Shown in pieces: positions 1-9,133 of a stretch of DNA of 64,000 bases; positions within the stretch are counted from its first letter, which is position 1; the number at the start of each line of letters is the position of its first letter. Source of the DNA: Patiria pectinifera (Eukaryota; Echinodermata; Asteroidea; Valvatida; Asterinidae). Under the pieces are notes generated by a model. That model saw nothing but the letters and a program-made list of their open reading frames with translations. It was not told the DNA's origin and did no database searches. The stretch spans positions 30,989,366-31,053,365 of the forward strand of contig CM057135.1 of assembly GCA_029964075.1 (NCBI GenBank), in the 5' to 3' direction. A program made the translations under genes and the position numbers.

Positions 1-385
1 AGCAGCCGATGCTATCAATTATAGTAAGTCATGTGACAGTCACATGACAGTCACTCAGTCATTGTCAAACACCTGGCAGCCGATGCCATCATTAGCAGTA
101 AGTCACACGACAGTCACGTGACAGTCACTCAGTCATTGTTAAACATCCAGCAGCCGATGCTATCAATTATAGTGAGTCATGTGACAGTCACATGACAGTC
201 ACTCAGTCATTGTCAAACACCTGGCAGCCGATGCCATCATTAGCAGTAAGTCACATGACAGTCACATGACAGTCACTCAGTCATTGTCAAACACCTAGCC
301 ACCGATGCCATCATTAGCAGTAAGTCACACAACAGTCACGTGACAGTCACTCAGTCATTGTCAAACACCTAGCCACCAATGCTAT
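1..385. repeat. 74-bp tandem array, five copies plus a partial
   Basis: The core CAGCCGATGC (later CCACCGATGC) recurs at 3, 77, 151, 225, 299 and, degenerate, at 373, an exact 74-bp spacing. Each unit has a short palindrome, GTCACATGAC or GTCACGTGAC, and ends with ACTCAGTCATTGT. Units 1 and 3 share TATCAATTATAG, while units 2, 4 and 5 share CATCATTAGCAG, so the first four units look like a 148-bp two-unit repeat. It lies just upstream of an exon acceptor at 482, so it is probably inside an intron. It is cut by the window start, so the true copy number is unknown. Confidence 0.9.
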
Positions 386-481
386 AAATTCAAAAAAATG
401 ACAGTATCCACATATTCCTGAATTAAAAAAATGAACAAAAATAATCATACATTTGTAATATTTGATCCCATTTTTTGACAG

Positions 482-1993
482 AGAACTACAACTACTTGCT
501 GGGTCTTCTCAAGGAGCTAGTTCCCTCAGATCGATCCATCACCATTCAGGATTGGACCACTAATGGGCAGGTCTTTCTAGACTTCATCAACATTGTACAG
601 GTAGGATCCAAACCAAGTAAAGTCTTGCACGTCTGGAGAGTTTTGTTTCAAACCTGTTAACAAAAATCAGAGAAATGATTATAGACTATTGGGGACACTC
701 TGTAACAGAAGGTGGTGTGTTGGGATTTTGTATTGTACAATGTATTGATACAGTACGGTTTGAGGCAATGTGATTCAACATAACATGTACTGAGATATTG
801 GCTGATTAAGCTATCATCCAGTCTGAAGGAGAATTAACCACACATTAAACAGAAATGTATTGGTTAGGCAAAAAAAAAAGGTCTCCGGTTTCTGGTATGG
901 AGCTTGCCCCAAAAGTGGTGCAGCGACGCGGCTTTTTTTTTTTTTCCCTGATTTTTTTTGCTTCAAATGTCGGCTGATGACTGCAAATGGTGCCCGACTA
1001 AACTTAGAGCAAATATATTGGAGTCCAGAGAGGCCACATAAAGCTTATTCTCAACCATAACCCAATCTAAAAACACGTTAAAATTGTGCAGCAGCAGGAT
1101 TCCAGTCAAACCAGTGAGTTTGGCGGTTTTGAGACGTCATCTTCATTGAAAAAAACTTTTTCATTTTGCCGACGTGCATGGCTACAGCGACGCGCGCGCA
1201 TACCGGAAACCGGAGATTTTTTTTTTTGGCCTTAGGATTTATTTTGTTTCCGAGCTTCTAGTGTATCAAAAGGCACTAGGTGGATACCAGCACTTTACAA
1301 ATCTTCTTATTATTATTAATTTGATGATATGATTGTTGACTGTGTATTCCTTTGTAGAGGTTAGATCACTTACAGCGTACTGAACCTACCACCTATGAGT
1401 TAGAGAAACTCTATCCAGACGTTGCCTCGTTGTGTAGCCGTGTCGGTAGCGTGACTTGTAGGACGGCCAAGGATCGTCTCTGCCAATCAGAGATGGCCAA
1501 ACGGACGGCCAACGTCATGAAGGCGGTACTCACACTACAGGTACAAATCAGCATGAAATTGGATTGAATTAAGCATCCAGGTATTTATAATGGGGTCTAT
1601 ATCTCAATGACCCCGAGTTACAAGCACTTAAAGATGACCTACGATTACACGTTTCTTAAAAAAAAAAGTGCAGACTTTGAAACAGTTGAAAACAAAGCTG
1701 CTTGAATTTTGTAACGAACTTGGTTTTATGAAACAAATTTATTCTACTCTATCTCATCAAACCGTACTTGAATTCAACATTGTCATGAAATCAGAATGTT
1801 TTTGTTCCTGCAAGATGAACATTGCTTCTGTGATCATTTATTACAGCAACAATCTTTGCAGCCAGACAAGCCAATCCATATCCCATCTCGTCTGCTTGCA
1901 CCTCACGTCGGTAAGCTCCCTATGCCAGAGGATTATGGTCTGCAAGAACTCAGGGAACTCACTCGTAGCTATATGGTAGAACTCACTGCATGA
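482..1993 (+). CDS. 3' end of an unidentified multi-exon gene (last three exons)
   Basis: Three exons join in frame: 482-600 (acceptor TTTTTTGACAG, donor GTAGGA), 1358-1540 (acceptor TTTTGTAG, donor GTACAA) and 1847-1993 (acceptor TTATTACAG, ending TGA). The first begins with two bases that complete a codon from an exon left of the window, and the other junctions are phase 0. The joined tail is about 149 residues. It opens with NYNYLLGLLKELVPSDRS, passes through a helical stretch (RLDHLQRTEPTTYELEKLYP) and ends ...SYMVELTA. It is mostly helical in appearance, with two cysteines in the middle exon and no membrane segment. The last exon has the Pro-rich SRLLAPHVGKLPMPEDYG. I do not recognise the family; a small coiled-coil or centrosomal subunit is possible, but that is a guess. 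Clean splice sites and open phase make it a real gene rather than chance. Confidence 0.7.
867..1231. mobile_element. PIF/Harbinger-like MITE, 365 bp, copy 1
   Basis: The element lies between the first two visible exons of the leftmost gene. It starts GGCAAAAAAAAAAGG then TCTCCGGTTTCTGG and ends CCGGAAACCGGAGA, a T-run and GGCC, giving inverted ends of about 35 bp. It is flanked on both sides by TTA, a 3-bp target duplication. A second copy of exactly the same length lies at 10614-10978. There is no coding capacity. The TTA/TAA duplication fits PIF/Harbinger elements; the superfamily call is inference. Confidence 0.8.
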
Positions 1994-2430
1994 ACTGGCC
2001 GAGTAAGCCGTCCATACTGCAACGTTCACTTGATGAGAGACTAATGCCCGAACTCTGTAAACAAATCTGAAGAAATGTTGTATGCCCAGCACACTTGTCA
2101 AGACACTATGTAGCCATTGACATTTCACCAACCGCATCAAGTGAATGCGCAACTTATTTGCTCTTAAAATCACTTTTTGTAAGCTAACGTCTTATGAAAA
2201 TCACTCGACTTGTTCTTTCAAGATGATATCGTATACTATGAAACACACACATAAATCATATTAGTTAACAAGTGTACTCCTTACAAAGAGTAAAATATCT
2301 ATGCGGTAGGGAAAACAATTACAGTTACATCTGGAAAACTTGTAGACAACTGCAATCCACACATCCGAAGATTGCTGAAATGTTTCCTTAATTGACAACT
2401 GTACCAGTCCATACTGACTTAAGGAACAGT

Positions 2431-2436
2431 AATAAA
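2431..2436 (+). terminator. Candidate poly(A) signal of the leftmost gene
   Basis: AATAAA occurs about 440 bp after the TGA at 1991-1993. Further AATAAA-type hexamers occur near 3420, so a longer 3' UTR is possible. Confidence 0.3.
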
Positions 2437-3633
2437 CCTGATGCTGGGGGAGGATATTGCCGCATAAATTATGAAATGTCTGTACATATTGTACATACCT
2501 GTACAGTCTTTTTTTCTACGTAAAATTGTTAGCAAAGAAGTTTTGTAGAAGATGTTGATAAATGTAACCACAATCTCCATGTATAAGGCATGAATTCAAT
2601 CAAGATTGGTTTATAAGAAATATGTTGGTATTTTTGATTAATATGTATCTTTGTTTCTCTTAATTTAGTCAAGGAGTGGAGTTGGTTTGGCTTAAGTGGC
2701 AGGTGTAGGTACAAGTTCATATTTTAAGTGAAGTTTCATGCCTTACACCTAAAACTTGTTTTGTATTTCCAGATTGTCAATGCTTTTTGGTGGTATCCAT
2801 TTACAGGCATGCAACTTTTCCTCGGATCAGCTGATTTCCTCTTTTTTTCACTTCCCATGTGTGCCATTTAAAATAGAATAACACTGTACAAAGTCTGGGA
2901 AAAATTTGAATGTCCTCTTTTTTGTGATTTCCCAGTTGCATGCCTGCATTTAGATACCACCAAATTTAAAGGAGATTGCTTACATATTTGTATCGCAAAC
3001 AGATGATTTATTATTTTGTAGCAAAGGGTTCTTTCTAAGATATCAAGCTGAAAAAGAAGTTTCAAATACTTTTTTTGTTTAGTATGTTACGCAGCATGGC
3101 CTCTTCAGGGAATTAATGTAAAGGAATAACCTTTTATTTAGCCAGTGTGTTTTTCTAAGCATAAGGTGCCACATTGGATACTTGACATAATCTGCCACAT
3201 GACTGCCACTCTAAAGCTTCATTTTGACTTGAAGATGCCATATTTATAAATTCTAGGTTTACACTTAACTTCCTAAAGTATATTTCAGTTATTGTCATTG
3301 TAAAGTGTATGGGGCATGGAAAACCTAAATTGATTATTTTTTGTTGTTGCAAATTTCTATCGTATTTCTGTGTACAACAGGAGGCCTTATCGGTCTAAAT
3401 AATTATATAAAGCAGAAATGTAATAAAATATTAGACGTTTAAATAAATCCTTTTTTAAAGACGAAATTGGTGAGTTTTTACATTTGCATGATATTCATAC
3501 CTTATGATCAAAAGTCAATATTTTTGTATCTAATAAAGAAGCACTTTGAATGATATTCCAAAATGACACATTTTGGAAGAAAAACAATCCATTTACTCGA
3601 TTATTAAATTGGGTGAACAATTAAAGTTTCCTT

Positions 3634-3755
3634 GAGGGCGCTCTACGAGCAAAACGAAAATATTTTGGGAGACAATATTTCTTTATGAGGGCGCTATTTT
3701 AAAAAAAGGGGCAAAATGTTTCCTACAAAAGTATTTAATGAGGGCGCTATTCAAA
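3634..3755. repeat. Three copies of a 53-bp unit with core GAGGGCGCT
   Basis: GAGGGCGCT occurs at 3634, 3687 and 3740, exactly 53 bp apart. Sequence between the cores is AT-rich and only loosely conserved. No coding potential is seen. Confidence 0.6.
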
Positions 3756-3978
3756 AAATGTGAACATAATTAAAACAAAAAAAAACTTTCTTTGTTTTAA
3801 ATTTTGCAGCTGGTCGACCATTTTTGTTGTTGCCAGGAGAATTCCCAATTGGTGTATCTCTAAACTCAAAATCAAACCAAAATTGGTGCAGTTAAAGAGC
3901 ATTGGAGCATAAATACCGGGGTGGGGAAAGGGTAGGGGAATAATACACCCCACCCCACAGACACATCTGATCCCGAAT

Positions 3979-4143
3979 CGAATGGACCTGAGACGTAATG
4001 ATGTAATGGCTTTGTTTACATATGCGTTTTCCTATGGGAGCGAAGTCGGGACGCCAGATAAAGTGGGGTCCGTCTACTACATAGGATAGGAAAGCGCACA
4101 TGTAAACAAAGTGTGACGTCATTACGTCTGAGGTCTATTGGAA
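3979..4143. mobile_element. Foldback element of about 165 bp
   Basis: The left arm runs through CCTGAGACGTAATGATG, GGCTTTGTTTACATATGCG and TTTTCCTAT. The right arm returns it in reverse complement through ATAGGAAAGCGCACATG, TAAACAAAG, GACGTCATTACGTC and TGAGG. The arms are about 55-60 bp with a spacer of about 45 bp. It is probably a small non-autonomous inverted-repeat transposon; no target duplication is clear. Confidence 0.65.
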
Positions 4144-4404
4144 TGTGTCCAGTGTTATCTTAGGCATCTTTCTTGCAATTTTCAAGGAATTTCAATTTTT
4201 TTGGGCCAAAATTGAAAAAAATGCAAGGGGTTAGCCTTAAAAAAATTTTTTTTAAATGTCTAAAAATTGATTTTTCTCCAAACACCGCAGAAATTCCTCT
4301 GGAGACGAGTGGAGCACCAATCAATATTCAAACGCCCGAATTTTGGCAGATTTAGCCAAAAAGCATCCATTCCAATTTTTTTTGTATTCATAAATACAAT
4401 AAGA

Positions 4405-5180
4405 TCGCCCCTAGAAGTACTGATGACGATAGAAACGCGCGTACCGCTAGGGGCGACCATAAATACAATAAAAAGATCGCCTCTAGAGGCACAGAATGGC
4501 GATAGAAACGCGGGTACCTCTAGGGGCGACCAATAACTGTCGCCCCTAGAGGTACAGATGATGATCTAAACGCTCGTACCTCTAGGGGCGACCATAATTG
4601 CCATAAGATCGCCCCTAGAGCAACCTCGTCCCCAGGGTGTCGAGCAGTACGCGCCCACCACTACCTGCTCTCTCACCCTGGTATTGGATCATTTGCATGT
4701 GCAAGATTTTTGCAGACGTATGCAAATGAGGAACAGTCTGGTGCCTGGATATGCGTTAACATTAGCGTTTGTTTTTGTATGCGGTGTCTGGGGTAAAAAC
4801 AGAGTCAATTCGTAGCAGCGCGAGCACGGCGTGAGTTACGAAAACACGATTTTTGAAATTAACTGTTACGACCTTATCAAGACAACATGCAGTATCATAT
4901 TTCATATTAATATGGGCAAATTGGAAAGGAAATTAGTATTTTCGAGAAGGCGTGGATGAATGATCGCGAAAACACGTACTGCACGTTGTGAATATATAGC
5001 ACCAAGTACATGATAAAAATCCATTACTAGCCAATTGCGGTATCCAATCAGGATACAGGAAGAAAGTTTCCTATCCAGGGTTTACTATTGGAAACGCGGT
5101 TGGAAATAAAGTAAGCACTGGGGACGAGGTTGCCCCTAGAGATACCGATATATACGAAACGCGCGTACCTCTAGGGGCGA
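4405..5180. repeat. Array of about 52-bp palindromic units, the fourth split by an insertion
   Basis: Each unit opens TCGCCCCTAGAGGTAC and closes GTACCTCTAGGGGCGA, so it is itself an inverted repeat with arms of about 16 bp around a short centre such as GATGATNNAAACGC. Units lie at 4405-4456, 4477-4529 and 4540-4591. The fourth starts at 4609, is interrupted after CCCCTAGAG at 4620 and resumes at 5133, ending at 5180. Linkers such as AAATACAATAAAAAGA recur between units. Each unit could form a hairpin or cruciform. I do not know the family. Confidence 0.85.
4621..5132. mobile_element. 512-bp terminal-inverted-repeat element nested in the palindrome array
   Basis: It begins CAACCTCGTCCCCAG and ends CTGGGGACGAGGTTG, a perfect 15-bp inverted terminus. 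It is flanked on both sides by CCCCTAGAG (4612-4620 and 5133-5141), a 9-bp direct duplication of array sequence. Removing it restores an intact fourth palindromic unit, which proves insertion into a pre-existing array. There is no transposase frame, so it is non-autonomous. An 8-9 bp duplication fits hAT, Merlin or Mutator-type elements; I cannot choose between them. Confidence 0.9.
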
Positions 5181-5711
5181 CTGCAATTCATTGCATAAAA
5201 TTGTTTGGGCTACAATATTTTTATTGTTTGACAAATTCTCGCAACAATCAACAGCCTTGTGTTATATATCACAAACAGATTAACCAGACCGAATTTTAAC
5301 TCAGTACCTCAAAATTTCCTCAATATCGTTCGGAAAACGAGTGAATTGTAAATTCCCCAAAAACCTTATAATTTCTACAAGTACAAAATCTATTATTTAG
5401 TCTCCATAAACTGACTCCAATTAGTGTTTAAAGTTATCAAAAAATTCATATTTCACATTATACACCAGCTTGTAGTTACAATTTTATTCGAATGACTACA
5501 AAAAAAAAATCCTCCCTTTTTCGTAAGCAACTTGACTACGACAAGCACCAAAAACACACGCTGTAACTGGTGCCCTGCTCTCAAACGTAAACCTTACGTA
5601 AAAACCGTAGACCAGCTTTTTGGACCGTAGCAAAAATCCTATTTGAACCGCGTATATGGCTGTTTTTGTACACGGCCGATTGTGCACACGTGTATTGGCA
5701 ATAGCGAACTA

Positions 5712-5924
5712 GAAAATCGGCCATAACGGCGTTTCCACCGATCATGCGCAGTGTGCACGTCTATATACAGTGCATGGATCTAGAAAATCGGCCGTTTTGG
5801 CGTTTCCCACGGACATGCGCGTTGTGCACGACCATATGGCGTGTGTTAAGGTGGAAAATCGGCCGTTTCGACGTTTCCCATGGACACGCGCATTGTGCAC
5901 GTCCATATGGCGTGTGTTGAGTGA
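5712..5924. repeat. 71-bp tandem array, three copies
   Basis: GAAAATCGGCC starts units at 5712, 5783 and 5854, exactly 71 bp apart. Each continues with GGCGTTTCC(C) or close variants, CATGCGC or CACGCGC, TTGTGCACG and CATATGGCGTGTGTT. Because 71 is not a multiple of three and stops are rare in the unit, short open frames run through it on both strands. These are an artefact of repetition, not genes. A weaker related stretch (GTACACGGCCGATTGTGC) lies just upstream near 5670. Confidence 0.85.
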
Positions 5925-8299
5925 AAATATAATCATTTATGTAGTTCACACTGACGATGCATATTATGCAGAGTGTCTATAGAGGGCTGCGGGGAACGAA
6001 AGGCAGCATTTTCAGGGTACAATTGGGGACTTTCGAAAGACTAAGTAAGGAGTAAAGTCTTTGCGGATGAGCTTCAGTAAAATATAAATGTTTTTTTTTT
6101 AAATATATCTTTGAATGTTTGAATAAGTGTGAATTTATTTTAACGTACATGTTTCACAGCCTCTTGTGTTTTATGGATACCCCAACGGCTTCAACCCACA
6201 TATTATTTTTAAATAAGTATTTTGATTGTGTTTAATATTGAAAAACTGGCAGCATCAATGTTCTGCGCCCCAGCCAGAAGAGGTTGTGATGTTTGCCTTG
6301 AAGTTTCTTCGTGTTTAGTTACATCACAAGTTGAGAAACAGGCTTACAGCCTTTTTGTCCTTTATTTGCTCTCAAAGGAATTTGTGATTTGGATTAAAAT
6401 AAAATCACTAACGACATTTAGTTCCCGTGCAAAAGTAACTCGACGGTTGCTATTAATTGTAGTTGATAAATGGAAGCAAATGGCCTAGTTTCTAATCAAG
6501 TTGGGGTAAGACTAATTTTGTCTTCGGGAGGGGGGGGGGGGTTGAATTAAAAGAGACAAAAAACTGAACATGTTGTTTTTAAACTTTAAAGCAAAGTTTA
6601 TTACAAGTAGAAATAACTTTACACTTGTTTATAATCATGATGTTTAAATTTTAAAAGTCTAATTTACAACAGTTTTTAATCAAATGCAAAGCAGAATAGA
6701 TTTTACGAAATACCATTTCGATCTCTTTGTTAAAGCACTGGTAAGCCAATTGCTTGGTTTCCCATTTTTAAGATTCAGACACACAATTATTTAATAAAAG
6801 CACTTATTTTTGGCCACCAACAAAGCACATTCTCTTATAATGTACAGGTTCTGTTTATCCTGGTACAGGGCAACCATTGTAACAATTTATGGATCCTGAT
6901 TTTCATATATTCAACCAAAACTTTTCGATAATTATTCCACCCGATAGAAATAATTCACATTTTGACCAACTGGAGTATACATTAAGTGTCTTTAAAAAGA
7001 GCTGGGAAAGTTTTTTTTGACAACTTATCCTGCTATAATAATACTGTGATGAGTACCGTTACAATATAAACACCCGAAGAAGAAAATCATCTATATACCC
7101 ATAAGTTCAGTTCCAATAAGTGTTATTCATTTTCCTGGGAGATTTGAGTGGTTTCAAGTAAATGTAGGATTTTTAACAACGAAACCTTCCATCACCCTGA
7201 TGCAACTTGAATCTTAATCCAAAACTGAAAAGGCGAAAAGGACAAATTGTCAAACTATGCAAAAAGGATGAAACTAATTAAACAAAAAAGAAAACCATGG
7301 CCCAATTACATGGAGCTCCTAGACATGAAACAATTGTGACTAGTTTGTGTGAGCAAAAGTCATAAGAGAACCAGTAAAAAGCAAACGTGACATCACAGGT
7401 TTTATACTTTGCTTTACTCCATAAAACTCTGCTCATATACTGATTTATTTTGAGACTTTGAAAAGCTTGACAAGAGTCCAATCCCTGAAGATTAACAAAC
7501 AAATTAGCTTTGATTTTCATTTGTTTCCCGGGTGGGAGATGCAAATGAACGCAGATAACCTTTAACCTTTAATATTCCTTTTGTATGAAATGCACTATAC
7601 ATGTTCTGTACAAACTTTCAATATTGGGAATTTGAAATATCTGATAAAACTTGATTGAAAAATGTATGGTACTGTTTATATACAAACTTTTATATAAAAA
7701 ATAAAGATATTGTTCAGTTGCTCACAGTAAGAAACCCTTAAATTTTACAAGTGATTTTCAGGGCAGCCCAAAGGCAATTTAACAATTTTCTTTGTGTTCA
7801 TTTTCCATCATTGACAATTATTACAAGATACAAAGTCATTGCTGTTGACCTTAGCTCATACATTAATTTGTGCGTCACTGTACTGTGTGTTGCCATGTTT
7901 TCATTTAAAATTTAGGTTTTGCTAAAATTAGATTTGGGTATGGCACATTTAAAAATGAGTTAAGTTAATAAAGAGTTGATTTACCATTGTTTTACACCAT
8001 TTCCCTTTACGTTTTCAACACAGGAATGTAGTACATTTACATGTGAACTGCACAAATACATGGCCATTTTTTTCATTGTATCCAGATGTACAATTATGAA
8101 AACGTTCCCTCAAAGATTTCCCCTTGCCCTTTCAGTTTGCAATGTTGTGGATTAAAATTAAAAATTGGACTTCTCTGTTCAGTTTAATTTTTATTAAAAA
8201 GTTACCTAACACATTCGCAACGTTCACGATACATTTACCTAACTTATTTACCCTAGAGCTTTGTCAATTAATTCTTAAAAAATTGAGTCATGTAACTTA

Positions 8300-8559
8300 G
8301 GCCCCCCAAAAGGTTCTGCTTCCGATTACATGGCATTTAAAAATAGGTTAGGTAGGTAGGGAGGGAACTGTTTTTTATTTTTTTGGCAATTTCTTTTGTG
8401 TATGATCATATGGAGGTGTCTGCGTGTAGTAAAGGGTAAAAGGTAGTAATTGGTTGTTTTTCATTTTTCCCTCATCTTTCCCCCAAACAAATTAGGGTAA
8501 TGGCTGTCAAAATAGGGTAGGTAGGGTCACCGGAAGCAGAACTATTATTTTTGTTGGCC
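8300..8559. mobile_element. 260-bp MITE with GGCC ends, copy 1
   Basis: The left end is GGCCCCCCAAAAGG then TTCTGCTTCCG. The right end is CCGGAAGCAGAAC, an AT-rich run, TTGGCC. TTA flanks both sides. A diverged second copy lies in a DYNC2H1 intron (49765-50029). The TTA duplication and GGCC termini are shared with the 365-bp family at 867 and 10614, so both probably belong to PIF/Harbinger-type elements. Confidence 0.75.
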
Positions 8560-9133
8560 TTACATTCTGCATAGTAGAAAGGAAGCACTCTGAGGTGAGG
8601 TTGCTCACATAAGACTTGGATTAAAAATTTGATTAAATCTTTGCTTCAAACTGACTTTAGTAAATCACACATCTGGAAAGAAATTGGTTCCAGGTGTATG
8701 CACATCACACACTGTTCTGAGCAAACACGGAAACTTGAATCTCTCACATATCTGCCAAATCCTGGTTTTGCTTGATTGTAATGGATACAATACTGCAGAG
8801 GTGAGACACTTTACATACGACTCAATGTCCCTGGTGGAATTACATGAAATGTGCTAATTGACCACTCTCTTTTTTTTCCTCCAAAATCAACTGTGAAGTT
8901 AACAAGCAGCAAAATCTGTGAACTTCGGCAAACCTTGGGCATCAAGTGCTTTGAGCAGTATTGATGCCATGCGAACCGTATTCATCAAAGCAAAACAAAA
9001 CCAGGTGTTGGGAGTTCTGGGAGAATGCAGGGCAGTGTTGGTTAAGGGTGCCTTTAACTGGCCAAAATAAGAAGGAAGAAACGCACGCATCTAGCCCTCA
9101 AATCTAGACTGAACACCCAGGTTTCATCTTTAT

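Larger units (their letters stand above)
1994..9133. other. Gene-free interval between the leftmost gene and the SLC36 gene
   Basis: About 7.1 kb with no exon I can support. The first part (to about 2440 or 3430) is probably 3' UTR of the leftmost gene, and the last part (from about 6600 or 8190) is probably 3' UTR of the minus-strand transporter. The rest holds the repeats listed separately: a 53-bp triplet near 3634, a foldback at 3979-4143, a palindrome array at 4405-5180, a 71-bp array at 5712-5924 and a MITE at 8300-8559. Other parts (2440-3600, 6000-8290) show AT-rich sequence and a poly-G run near 6530 only. Confidence 0.6.

Noticed and set aside
1..385. CRISPR-like regular repeats
   Set aside because: Spacing is regular, but there are no unique spacers: the whole 74-bp unit repeats, and the surrounding genes are eukaryotic and intron-bearing.
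5742..5982. Overlapping open frames of 60-70 codons on both strands
   Set aside because: They are products of the 71-bp tandem array; the translated text repeats with the DNA unit.
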